Below are positions 54,872 through 63,695 of a stretch of DNA of 64,000 nucleotides, in pieces. The notes beneath the pieces were generated by a model. That model made no database searches, was not told the DNA's origin, and saw only the letters and a list, made by a program, of their open reading frames with translations. The DNA lies in NCBI GenBank assembly GCA_964583335.1, contig CAZOVG010000004.1, positions 230,257 to 294,256 on the forward strand, written 5' to 3'. The stretch's first letter is position 1. Each line of letters starts with the position of its first letter. The stretch is from JAGNKE01 sp964583335. GTDB lineage: Bacteria; Pseudomonadota; Alphaproteobacteria; Micavibrionales; Micavibrionaceae. The position numbers and the translations under genes are program-made.

Positions 54872-56700
54872 GCAGGCGTAAACCGGAAGACATGCATATC
54901 GGCGGTCGAGTCCGCCGCAATGCGCGTAAAGAGTGGCGTGTTAGCGTTCACAGGATCGCGCAGCACTTCGCACAAGGCTTTGAGCACCTGCGCGGCGCGC
55001 GTCCGGCAAGCCGCATTCCCCATGAGCGTGACAGCAACGCTCTCATGCACCGGCACGTAGGATTTTTTTGCGAGTAGATACGTGGTGAGCGCCGTAAGGT
55101 CGGCAAATGGTGCTCCCAAGGAGCCTCCCAACGCCGCTAGCATCGCGGCTTCGTCCGCGCCTGCAATCCATGAAACGACGTTTTCTATCGCCCAACCCTG
55201 CGGCCAGAACACCACGGCGCGCGGCGGCGGAGTGGTGGCCTTCACCGCATCGAAATAGCCGCGCCCGGCGGCATCTCCGTCAACAAGGATGCAGGGCCGC
55301 GCGTGAACGGCGCTCACAAGCGCGAACGTGTCGGCAATCTTGGCGTCGATGGTCGGCACGATGCCAACGAAGGTTGAAAGAAGCGGCGCGCCGTCTCCGG
55401 CGTCCTGCCAGCCTTGATGCAGTTCAAGGGCGGTTTGCAGCGCCTCAAGCCATGCCACATCCGAAACCCCTTCGGGGATCAGGACGCATTCGTGCATGAG
55501 CGCTGCCACCAGCTTCTGCCGCCACGCAAAGAGCCAATGCTGCTGAAGATTACTTGGCTGCGCGGGAACAAGGTCCATGAGCGGCTTAGCGTTCAGAACG
55601 CCCCCGCGCGTTTCGATAAAGAGCGTATCGGGCGCGGGAAACATCGCGGCCACGATGGGCGAATGCGTGGTCACGATGGTCTGGTTGCAGAGCGCATTGA
55701 GGCGGTTGACCAGCCGCTTCTGCTGCGAAGGCTGGATATGAAGTTCGGGTTCCTCGACGGCCAGCACGAAGGACTGGCCTGTTTCCGCGCGCGCCTTGCC
55801 GAACTGCATGAGCAAGAGAAGGCTTTGCAGGGAGACAAGACCCGTGCCCTGCCGCTGTGAGGGAAGGGTTGGCCCGGTGCCGTGCGCGAAGTGCGGGACC
55901 ACGCTTTCCAGAACGGAATCGCTGTCGGTCGAGGTCAAACGCAACTGGAGTCTGGGGGCGCTCGCCATGAGCGCGCGCAATTCGTCATTGGCCGCGCCGA
56001 CGATCTCGGACAATCCCGGCTGGTCTTCAAGCCGCGTCCCTTCGGGCGGCGTCCAGAGGCGTTGGCGCTCGGCGCGCACGGCCTGCGCGGGTATGTCCCC
56101 GCGTGTTGCTACCACGCGGCGGAACAATTCGGATGAAAAGGAAATCCACTTATCCCAAGTGCGCGAGGCCGGGACCAGAAAGAAGCCCAACTCTTGGAGA
56201 ATCTTCGTGTGGATGGTGCGCAGGTGCGCGTCTTCCGCGAATGGATCGCGCAGCGTGGCCTCATCGTCCACGAAGAAGCGGATCGTCTCGGCTTCCAGCT
56301 CGTCAAGATCGAACCGCGCGGCAAAGCCAATCTGCACGGCCAGGTTGGTATGCTGCGCGTCCGGCGCGGCGCTGAGGGTCTTGGCGTTCGGGTCGTACCA
56401 TTTCTCAACGCCGCGTTCGGGGCTGAACCAAGAGGAATGGTGCTGCGGGTCGTTGGGCGTGAAGCCCGTCACGGTAGCGATGCACAGGATGCGGGCCTGT
56501 TCGTCCGGCGCGCTCCCATGAAAATCATGCTCGGTCAGGCGGCGCACCAGACGGTCGCGCCCAAACAGCAACGCCAGCGCCTCAATGATGGTGGTCTTGC
56601 CGCTATTATTCGGCCCCACCAGCACGGCATGACGGCCTAGCGTAATGTCCGCCGCAGCGACGCCCCGGAAGCCGGAGATTTTGAGGCGGACAATGTGCAT
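54868..56700 (-). CDS. OLD-family ATPase with TOPRIM nuclease domain (GajA-like)
   Basis: A 610-aa protein. The N-terminal ABC-type ATPase has Walker A GPNNSGKTT (29-37), a signature-like RQGTGLVSLQSL (near 283), Walker B FVLAVEEPELHIQP (311-324) and a switch histidine in TTHSP (near 346). The C-terminal TOPRIM domain has the metal-binding glutamate in LIPEGVSD (410) and the DxD in LVDGDAAGRG (474-476). This order is that of OLD nucleases; pairing with a UvrD-like gene is the class 2 OLD/Gabija arrangement. The gene begins 89 bases after the GIY-YIG gene. Confidence 0.9.
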   Translation of the reverse strand: MHIVRLKISGFRGVAAADITLGRHAVLVGPNNSGKTTIIEALALLFGRDRLVRRLTEHDFHGSAPDEQARILCIATVTGFTPNDPQHHSSWFSPERGVEKWYDPNAKTLSAAPDAQHTNLAVQIGFAARFDLDELEAETIRFFVDDEATLRDPFAEDAHLRTIHTKILQELGFFLVPASRTWDKWISFSSELFRRVVATRGDIPAQAVRAERQRLWTPPEGTRLEDQPGLSEIVGAANDELRALMASAPRLQLRLTSTDSDSVLESVVPHFAHGTGPTLPSQRQGTGLVSLQSLLLLMQFGKARAETGQSFVLAVEEPELHIQPSQQKRLVNRLNALCNQTIVTTHSPIVAAMFPAPDTLFIETRGGVLNAKPLMDLVPAQPSNLQQHWLFAWRQKLVAALMHECVLIPEGVSDVAWLEALQTALELHQGWQDAGDGAPLLSTFVGIVPTIDAKIADTFALVSAVHARPCILVDGDAAGRGYFDAVKATTPPPRAVVFWPQGWAIENVVSWIAGADEAAMLAALGGSLGAPFADLTALTTYLLAKKSYVPVHESVAVTLMGNAACRTRAAQVLKALCEVLRDPVNANTPLFTRIAADSTADMHVFRFTPA

Positions 56701-56789
56701 TCCGGCTCCCCCTTTACGTCCGGTGTTATGGTTTGGGCGCTATTTGAGCGTCCGTTTGATCTTCGGGCATATCGTGCGGAAATTCGCCA

Positions 56790-57995
56790 TCAGTCTCCGC
56801 TCTCCTGCCTTACAAGCCGCGCTGTTTTCGGATCATAAACATACTGCGTGATTGTGCCGTCCTTGATGCGCTCAACGGCTTCGTTGACGACAAAGACAGG
56901 CACAAGAAACCATTCGCGCGGGACGATGGGATTGCCGAAGCGATCCTTGATCTCGATATCGAGCCGCGCCGGGTCGAACACGCGGTGAATGATGTTCTCA
57001 AGCCTCGTCCGATTGACGTTGAAAAGCTCGTAGGACGCGACGATTTCAACGTCCGCCATGAGGAAAGTTGGGTCCAGCTTGGCGTTGGCGAGGCGGCGCT
57101 TCAAGTCGCCGCCCGTGACGCCGATTTTGTGCAGAACGTCACGGTGTTCTGCGACCACCGGATGGTCTGACTTGCTGCGCAACACATAGATGATTCCGCT
57201 TGCGAGGTCGCTTTCGTCGGCTTCATCGGCAAACAGAGGCCCAGCGGCTGGGTCGGTGATGCGCCGTCCGGCCTCGTCCTTGTAAAGCGCGCGCTGCAAG
57301 GAGCGACGGAGCAAATTGCTTTCGGTGCCGTTGGAATAGATCACCCGCAGGCGTGCATCGACCTCACCATTCGGCGCTTTGAACTCCTCGCCGACTTCGG
57401 CGACATAGGCGACCTGACCGCCCAAGATGAAGAAATAGCCCCGGACAATATCGGCTTTGAGGAAACCCGTGTCCTTCACGATCTTGCGCGTGGTGCGCAC
57501 GCCGCTTGCAAGCTCGCGCTCCACTTGCTCGAACAGCGGCTTGAACTCTTCAAAGTCATCGCACGGTTCGCGGTTGGCGATTTCCTCGGCGGCGCGTTTT
57601 TCTGCCGTGGCGCGAACATGGCGAAGCTCGGTGATATCGGACGCGCCCGCCGCGCCTTCCAACTCGGCAAGAAGCTCGTCGTCGTCCATCGTCTCCGCAG
57701 GGGCGACGGTGGCGCTTTCAGCCCCGGTCAAAAGCCCTTGATGGTCAAACGGCGCGAGAAGCGTGCGGCATTCTTCAAGGCCGCACAAGCGGTCGAGGCG
57801 CACGGCATACAGGCGCTCGAATATATCCTTGTCCTCGCCATGCTGCGGCGCGCGTCCGTGCTGTTCGCGGAAGCGTTGGATTTCTTCAAATCCCGCGATG
57901 ATGCGTTCCTCGCGCGCGGTGCGCCCGCCCTTCTTTTCGGGCAGGGCAAAGTCGGCTAGCTCTTCGCGCAGTTCGTTGAGGTCGAGATCACTCAT
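56790..57995 (-). CDS. GIY-YIG nuclease-like protein (T5orf172/MUG113 type)
   Basis: A 401-aa protein whose C-terminal third carries a GIY-YIG fold: GIIYVLRS (267-274), KIGVTGGDLKRRL (290-301) with the catalytic arginine position, and a glutamate near 333 in TRLENIIHR. The domain is typical of T5orf172/MUG113 proteins linked to restriction and defence loci. The N-terminal 260 residues are charged helices with a FGIL-like beta section (LGGQVAYVAEVGEEF) of unknown fold. Start at ATG 57,995 overlaps the helicase end by eight bases; longer starts upstream are shadow frame. The full catalytic set is plausible, but activity is not proven. Confidence 0.84.
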   Translation of the reverse strand: MSDLDLNELREELADFALPEKKGGRTAREERIIAGFEEIQRFREQHGRAPQHGEDKDIFERLYAVRLDRLCGLEECRTLLAPFDHQGLLTGAESATVAPAETMDDDELLAELEGAAGASDITELRHVRATAEKRAAEEIANREPCDDFEEFKPLFEQVERELASGVRTTRKIVKDTGFLKADIVRGYFFILGGQVAYVAEVGEEFKAPNGEVDARLRVIYSNGTESNLLRRSLQRALYKDEAGRRITDPAAGPLFADEADESDLASGIIYVLRSKSDHPVVAEHRDVLHKIGVTGGDLKRRLANAKLDPTFLMADVEIVASYELFNVNRTRLENIIHRVFDPARLDIEIKDRFGNPIVPREWFLVPVFVVNEAVERIKDGTITQYVYDPKTARLVRQESGD

Positions 57996-60045
57996 TGTAG
58001 CGGCCCTCATCCTTGAAGCGCACGAACGCGGCTGCCCCCTCGGCCATGCGTTTTTCCCAAGCGTCGGTCGAACTGATCGAAGGAAGCCGCCCGCGCTCTT
58101 TCTTGAAACGCACGGCGCGCACGGCAAGGTCTTTGGCTTCTTCCGGCGTGAGGATGGTACGCTTGGCGGCAATCGCCGCTGCGACTTGCTTCAAGCTCTC
58201 TTCGCTCATGGTCTTGGCGAGAATGGCGTAGGCTTCGCCAAAGGGATTGATGCGGTCGATCAGGTCGATATCGAGTTCGCGCACGTCCATCGCAAACTTG
58301 CGCACACCGTCAATTAGTGCCGTGTTTGCGGTCGGCTCCGTATCGCCGCCGCCGGAAGAAAACTGCTTGCCTTGTTGCGTGAAATTCAGCGCCGCGATGG
58401 CGTGTTGGCGCACGGCTTCCTGATCTTGCTCGTCAAGTTCGGGATATTTGTCCTTAATGATCTTGCCCATGCGCACTTGCGTTAGCTCTTCGGGCACAAG
58501 CTCTTCGTCGAACAGGCCGCGCTCAATCGCGGTCTTGTCCTGAACGAAGGTTGCGATCACCTCGTTCAAATCCTCGCGGCAGATACGCGCGGCTTCCTTG
58601 CTCTTGGGTTCGACAAGGCCCCTGATCTCGATTTGTAACTGGCCCGTCTGCGCGTTGAAACCGACATTGCACTTGTCGGGGTCATAGCCGCCTTCGCCGT
58701 AATCGAAGCCCGGTGTCGGGCCGCTCTGCGGGTTTTTGGGCTTGAACTCGAAACGCGGCGCTAGCACTTGTTCCATGAGCAAGCTCGCCGCGATGGCTTT
58801 GAGCGTATCGTTGACGGCCTCGGTCACGGCCTCGTCTGAGGCGTCGGGCTGGGCGATCAGATTGGTAAACCGGGCGCGGGTCTTCCCCGGCGCGTCGCGG
58901 GTCGCGCGCCCGATGATCTGCACCACTTCGGTCAAACTGGAACGATAGCCGACCGTCAGGGCGTGCTCGCACCATATCCAATCGAAACCTTCCTTGGCCA
59001 TGCCAAGGGCGATGATGATGTCCACATGATCGCGGTTGTTCTTCTGCGCGGGGTCTTTCAGCGCGGCAGAAACCCGGTCGCGTTTGTTCGCGTCGTCATC
59101 GACCAGATCGGCGATGCGCAGCGTCTTGCCGTCCTTCGTCTTGACCAACTGGAATCCGGTCACGGGGTCAGCGCCCTGCCAGTCGCCAAGCTCTTCAATA
59201 ATGTGCTCGACTTCCTTGATCTTCTGCTTGGTGCTCTCGCGAGAATTGACGCTGGGAATGTGGATGATGGTTTTCTCGGCGGGGTTGAGCACATTCAGAA
59301 TGTCGTCGGTGTAAGCGCCGGAATAGAAGAAATAGCCGATATCGAGCCGTTTCAGGTACTCATAGCCGTTGAGTTGTTCGTAGTAGGTGTAGGTGACGGT
59401 ATCGAATTTCATCTCGTCCTGCGGGGCCAGAACGGGCATCGCGTCCCCCCGGAAATACGAACCCGTCATCGCCACAATATGCACCTTGTTGCGGGCGATA
59501 AGTTGGCCGAGGTGCTGGCCCAGCTTGCTCTCTGGGTCTGCTGAGACGTGATGAAACTCGTCCACGGCGATCAGGCGGTCATCAAACGCCGCAACGCCAT
59601 ACTGATCGACCGCAAAGCGGAAGGTGGCGTGCGTGCAAACCAGCACCTTGTCGGCGCTTTGCAGGAACGCCTCAACGGATTTGACCTTGCCGCCATTCTC
59701 CGAACCCGGCGCGTCACAGAGATTCCACTTCGGCTCAACGGTCCAATCGGCCCAAAAGCCGTATTTGGTCAGCGGCTCGTCATGGAAGCTCGCGCCGATG
59801 CTCTTTTCTGGCACAACGATGATAGCTTGCTTAAGGCCCTGATTAGTAAGCTTGTCGAGCGCGATGAACATGAGTGCGCGGCTCTTGCCCGATGCGGGCG
59901 GGGATTTGATGAGCAGGTATTGCTCGCCGCGCTTCTCATAGGCGCGCTCTTGCATGGGCCGCATACCCAAGGCGTTGGCTTTAGTAGATGCGCCGTTGCG
60001 GGAATATGTAACAGAGACAGATGGGATTTTCTTTTGTTCGATCAT
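57988..60045 (-). CDS. DEAD/DEAH-box SF2 helicase
   Basis: A 685-aa helicase related to the motor subunits of restriction systems. Walker A is SPPASGKSRALM (48-59), motif II is VDEFHHV (161-167, DEFH form), motif III MTGSYFRGD (193-201), and motif VI QIIGRATRDAPGKTR (near 380). The C-terminal 300 residues are helical with a KFAMDVRELDIDLID segment and no nuclease signature. It overlaps the gene upstream by four bases and the GIY-YIG gene by eight. Likely translocates on DNA to bring nuclease partners to unmodified targets. Confidence 0.9.
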   Translation of the reverse strand: MIEQKKIPSVSVTYSRNGASTKANALGMRPMQERAYEKRGEQYLLIKSPPASGKSRALMFIALDKLTNQGLKQAIIVVPEKSIGASFHDEPLTKYGFWADWTVEPKWNLCDAPGSENGGKVKSVEAFLQSADKVLVCTHATFRFAVDQYGVAAFDDRLIAVDEFHHVSADPESKLGQHLGQLIARNKVHIVAMTGSYFRGDAMPVLAPQDEMKFDTVTYTYYEQLNGYEYLKRLDIGYFFYSGAYTDDILNVLNPAEKTIIHIPSVNSRESTKQKIKEVEHIIEELGDWQGADPVTGFQLVKTKDGKTLRIADLVDDDANKRDRVSAALKDPAQKNNRDHVDIIIALGMAKEGFDWIWCEHALTVGYRSSLTEVVQIIGRATRDAPGKTRARFTNLIAQPDASDEAVTEAVNDTLKAIAASLLMEQVLAPRFEFKPKNPQSGPTPGFDYGEGGYDPDKCNVGFNAQTGQLQIEIRGLVEPKSKEAARICREDLNEVIATFVQDKTAIERGLFDEELVPEELTQVRMGKIIKDKYPELDEQDQEAVRQHAIAALNFTQQGKQFSSGGGDTEPTANTALIDGVRKFAMDVRELDIDLIDRINPFGEAYAILAKTMSEESLKQVAAAIAAKRTILTPEEAKDLAVRAVRFKKERGRLPSISSTDAWEKRMAEGAAAFVRFKDEGRYNE

Positions 60046-60653
60046 TGCTTAAATCCCCCATCGGATGCGTCAATTTCGCGGCGCTTTTTGAAGCCCTCTA
60101 GTTTATCTCTAAAAAACTTTTCCGAGTCCCAGCCCCAATCCCAGAACTTTGCGGACGGTTTGGGCAACCCAAATTCGCTTTGCAGATCCTTCACGATGTC
60201 TATCGCTTCTAAGCCAAGACGGGCGTAGCCTTCTTGTCGTGCAGCAAACAATTCATCGTAGTACGGCGGGAATGAGTGTTCGGCTGATGCGCTGATATAG
60301 CGGTTGGTTTCTCGCGCGGCATTAGGCAAAGAAAGAATGCGATACATCAATCTAAAGCTGATGCTCCTCCAATCTACATCATCGGGGAAGCTAGGCGGCT
60401 CCGGCTCAGCAGTTTGCGGTTCGTAATACTCCTCACCTTGTTCTGTTTTTCCGGCTGGACGCCCTTCGCAAGTTCCGTCGTCCCCAACGACAGAAACACA
60501 TTTCTCGGCATACTCATTGAGCACGGCAATAATCCGAACAGCCGCATAGCGGCCATGGCTTCTTCGCCTGAAAAAATGCGCAACCAAGTCTTTGAAGCTG
60601 GTAAGGATGCTACCTAGGATGACGCCAATTAGCCCTATGATTGCTGCACTCAT
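60042..60653 (-). CDS. Membrane-anchored hypothetical protein in the defence operon
   Basis: A 203-aa protein with one N-terminal hydrophobic helix (about residues 3-24, AAIIGLIGVILGSILTSF) followed by a basic FFRRRSHGR stretch and a soluble helical domain. The fold is not recognised. Such a one-helix anchor followed by a helical domain recalls small membrane proteins in other phage-defence operons. It overlaps the methyltransferase gene upstream and the helicase gene downstream by four bases each, so it is a built-in part of the operon. Confidence 0.72.
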   Translation of the reverse strand: MSAAIIGLIGVILGSILTSFKDLVAHFFRRRSHGRYAAVRIIAVLNEYAEKCVSVVGDDGTCEGRPAGKTEQGEEYYEPQTAEPEPPSFPDDVDWRSISFRLMYRILSLPNAARETNRYISASAEHSFPPYYDELFAARQEGYARLGLEAIDIVKDLQSEFGLPKPSAKFWDWGWDSEKFFRDKLEGFKKRREIDASDGGFKQ

Positions 60654-63445
60654 GCCGCCCCCTTGGACCTAGCCTTGGTGGCAGTCATTTTGGTGTATAG
60701 ATCAAACAGCTTTTCCAACCGCTCGGTGTCGTTCTTGAAGCGGCGGCCCACATAGATGCGCTCAAGCACTTCGTCGTTGTGCTCATGCGCCTCGCGTACC
60801 AGCGGAAACTCGCTGTCCATGCGCTCGGGGTCATACATGTCGGCAATAGTTGCCGGGAAATAATGCTCGCGCGCCAGCAGAATATCCTCGGCACAATGCG
60901 TTAGGTCGGCCTTGTTCTTGTCGGTCAGTGTAGGAATGGGAAACGTGTTCCAGCCGAGGGTATTGGAATATGAGAAGTCGGTTCGCATACGCACGCAAAC
61001 CGTTCCAATCCAAACCCAATGGAGACGAGAGGCGATAACTGCCATATTCCAGAGTGGCGCGTCGTAAAGAGCGAAGTTTCGGTCGCCGATGATCGTGCTT
61101 TCGCCTTCTAACCCAATGGGTAGATATTCTCTGTTTTCGGAGCTAACCCTCGCGACAACTAGGGAGTAGCGTTGCGCAACAGATTGGATTTGTCTGAACT
61201 TGTGCGGAAACAAAGCGGCCGGGCGCGTTTCAGCAGCTTTGCTCTCGGACCTCATTTTGGCGACGGCCTCGATTCTTTGCAGTACCTCAGGAATCTTCTC
61301 TGCTTCCTCGCGGTCGTCATCTCCAATCCAAAGACAATAACGTTCTTGCCCACGAATGAACTCCTGCGCTCCGAGAAAGCGCTTGATGAAGCGTTTTGCG
61401 GCGGGGGATTGCTTCAACAGCTGGTCTCTCTCATGCGAAGTGAAAAAGAAATTTCCGCCGTCGGTAGCCTTGTTACCCCACTCCATGAGGCCCCGCCCAT
61501 CGTCAGACTTGGAAATCGGGGTGACTATTACGTCGGGTCCCAACACGAGATAGGCGTTGATACGCTCCGTTTGCTTTTCAAGCACCGAGCCGTCATCAGC
61601 GAGCGAGAAGAGCCGACGCACTTTCCCCGCATGTTTGGAAATGCCGACGATTACGACGGTGACTCCGGCCTTGTGGCTCGCCAAGTTCGCCCATTTGAAA
61701 CTGGTGTGCGCAAAAGCAATCTCATGGCCTGTTCCGAATATCAGAGGCCAGAGCATGGGCACCTGTTCGCCCTGACAGATTGAATTGGTGGACACGAAAG
61801 CAGAAACGGCATTGGTTTTAGCGCCATAGTCGGCGGCCTTCATAAACCAGCCCGCGACGTAATCGAGCGATTTCCAGTTTCGCGTTCGGCCATCGAAAAT
61901 CGCTTGCAAATCGGCCTTTTGGTCTGGCGACTGCCAAGTGAACCCGAGATACGGCGGATTGCTACAAATGTATATTTCGCCTCCCTCGTTCTCGAAGTCG
62001 ATTTGCGTCTGGTCTAGCGGCGTTTGGAGAAGATCCTCGGCGTGCAGCTTTACACCTGTTCCCGAAGGCGGGCAGATGCTCAACCAATCGAGGCGAAGCG
62101 CATTGCCACAGGTAATCCAGTTCTCGCTCGCGAGCGGTAGGAACTCAGCCAGCGCAAGCTGCTTTCCGCGATAGAGCGTGTTGCATTGAAATTCTGCGAT
62201 GATGAGCGCGAGCCGCGCGATCTCCGCCGGAAAGTGGCGTAGCTCGATACCACGAAAATTCGTGAGCGGGATATCGGAAACGCGGTCAGCTTCATCGCGC
62301 CGTTTGTTGATCTCGGCTTCGATCTCCCGCATTTCCTTGTAGGCGATCACGAGGAAATTGCCGCTGCCGCATGCCGGATCGAACACCCGGATACGCGACA
62401 TGCGATTGCGTAGATTGAGCAGCTTTCGCCCGTTCTCGCCCGCTTCTTCAAGCTGGGTGCGGAGATCGTCGAGAAAAAGCGGGTTGAGCACTTTCAAGAT
62501 GTTCGGGCGGCTAGTGTAGTGCATCCCCAGCGCGCCGCGCTCTTCGTCGTCGGCAACGGCCTGAATCATCGACCCGAAAATGTCCGGGTTGATCTCCGTC
62601 CACTTCAGGTTGCCGATGTGAATGAGATAGGAACGCGCAATCCGGCTGAATTTCGGGACGCTCATGTCGCCCGAAAACAACCCGCCGTTCACATAGGGAA
62701 AATCATAAGCCCAGCGGGGAATCCCTGCCGCTTTCCGGTAACGGTCATCCATTTGGCCTTCGTGTTTCGTCGGCGTGTTCATGGCGCGGAAGAGGGTTTC
62801 GATAACCTCGCGCGTGTTTGACGAGTCCGCGCTCATCTTCTCCACAGTTGATGTGAAGAGATGAGAGCCGGGAAAAATGTCAGTGTCTTCGGCGAAGAAG
62901 CAGAAAATCAACCGCGCAAAGAAATGATTCATGTCGGGTCGGCGCTCGGCCACGTCCCAATCGGGGTTTTCTTCCAAAAGCGTCCGATAGAGCCGATTGA
63001 GGCGGCGCGCCGCTCTCATATCTAGCTCAATCTCCTTTATTTCCTTGGTATAGGAGAGTCCAGCCAGTGGCAGGAAGAACCCAAAATGATTGGAGAAGTC
63101 GGGATAGGCGCAAGCAACGGTTTCGCCGGAATCCAAATCTTCGGCCTCGAACATATCGCCGTCCGTGGCCAGAATGAATCGCGCCTTGGCCTTGGCCGTC
63201 GTCGGACTTGCTTTCAGCGCCGCCAGGGTTTGCGTGACCTGACCCGCAACGGCGACTGCGATATGGATATTGTTGGTTTGGAGAACGCCGCCGATGTCGG
63301 ACTTGTTGGTCGCGCCTGACCGCAGACGCTTGATGGTCGTTTCCTTGTTCCCGAACGCCGACAGGAATGAATATGGAAACTCCGCAGGATCAAACGGGTG
63401 CTCCGCTAACGCAGAAAGGGCTTCCTCAATCTCAGCGGCGTTCAT
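60650..63445 (-). CDS. MmeI-like class I DNA methyltransferase
   Basis: Adenine-type DNA methyltransferase of 931 aa resembling MmeI-family type IIL enzymes. The SAM-binding motif I VFDPACGSGNF (354-364) and catalytic motif IV SNPPY (495-499) are intact. The N-terminal region has the segment FILATDGDMFEAEDL (90-104), where MmeI-type enzymes carry the nuclease D-ExK; here no lysine follows, so cleavage is doubtful. The C-terminal 350 residues should hold the target-recognition part. The ATG at 63,445 overlaps the regulator gene stop in an ATGA junction. It probably marks host DNA while neighbours cut unmarked DNA. Confidence 0.9.
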   Translation of the reverse strand: MNAAEIEEALSALAEHPFDPAEFPYSFLSAFGNKETTIKRLRSGATNKSDIGGVLQTNNIHIAVAVAGQVTQTLAALKASPTTAKAKARFILATDGDMFEAEDLDSGETVACAYPDFSNHFGFFLPLAGLSYTKEIKEIELDMRAARRLNRLYRTLLEENPDWDVAERRPDMNHFFARLIFCFFAEDTDIFPGSHLFTSTVEKMSADSSNTREVIETLFRAMNTPTKHEGQMDDRYRKAAGIPRWAYDFPYVNGGLFSGDMSVPKFSRIARSYLIHIGNLKWTEINPDIFGSMIQAVADDEERGALGMHYTSRPNILKVLNPLFLDDLRTQLEEAGENGRKLLNLRNRMSRIRVFDPACGSGNFLVIAYKEMREIEAEINKRRDEADRVSDIPLTNFRGIELRHFPAEIARLALIIAEFQCNTLYRGKQLALAEFLPLASENWITCGNALRLDWLSICPPSGTGVKLHAEDLLQTPLDQTQIDFENEGGEIYICSNPPYLGFTWQSPDQKADLQAIFDGRTRNWKSLDYVAGWFMKAADYGAKTNAVSAFVSTNSICQGEQVPMLWPLIFGTGHEIAFAHTSFKWANLASHKAGVTVVIVGISKHAGKVRRLFSLADDGSVLEKQTERINAYLVLGPDVIVTPISKSDDGRGLMEWGNKATDGGNFFFTSHERDQLLKQSPAAKRFIKRFLGAQEFIRGQERYCLWIGDDDREEAEKIPEVLQRIEAVAKMRSESKAAETRPAALFPHKFRQIQSVAQRYSLVVARVSSENREYLPIGLEGESTIIGDRNFALYDAPLWNMAVIASRLHWVWIGTVCVRMRTDFSYSNTLGWNTFPIPTLTDKNKADLTHCAEDILLAREHYFPATIADMYDPERMDSEFPLVREAHEHNDEVLERIYVGRRFKNDTERLEKLFDLYTKMTATKARSKGAA

Positions 63446-63618
63446 TTCTTCTTTTGCCTGCTTTTTTCGTTGTCCGCGCCTTCCGAATGATCCCGGACGT
63501 ACTGCTTCATAAACTCCCGAATGACCTGCGCCGCTGGCCTGTCCTGCACACGGCAAGTTTCGACAAACCTCTCGCGAAGCTCTCGCTCAACCCGAATGCG
63601 CAATCCCGAATCCTTCAT
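63442..63618 (-). CDS. Ribbon-helix-helix type regulator or antitoxin-like protein
   Basis: A 58-aa basic protein. The opening MKDSGLRIRVERELRERF resembles the DNA-binding strand and first helix of ribbon-helix-helix proteins, followed by DRPAAQVIREFMKQYVRD and a highly charged Lys/Arg tail. It is first in the defence operon and may control it. ATG 63,618 fits better than an upstream ATG at 63,645. No toxin partner is next to it. Confidence 0.72.
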   Translation of the reverse strand: MKDSGLRIRVERELRERFVETCRVQDRPAAQVIREFMKQYVRDHSEGADNEKSRQKKK

Positions 63619-63695
63619 GGCGGGTAGTGTAGCCGTTGGATACACGATTTGCGAGCGATAAACGGGCGCATACGATTGTGTTCACAGCACCGCAT
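63619..63695. promoter_or_regulatory. Likely promoter region of the defence operon
   Basis: About 75 bases between the regulator start and the hairpin array on the minus strand. It is the only upstream gap before the first operon gene, so the promoter should lie here or inside the array. I see no clear -35/-10 pair and assign by position only. Confidence 0.4.

Noticed and set aside
53540..63618. BREX or DISARM system
   Set aside because: No PglZ, BrxC, DUF1998 (DrmB) or phospholipase D gene is present, so the defining parts are missing.
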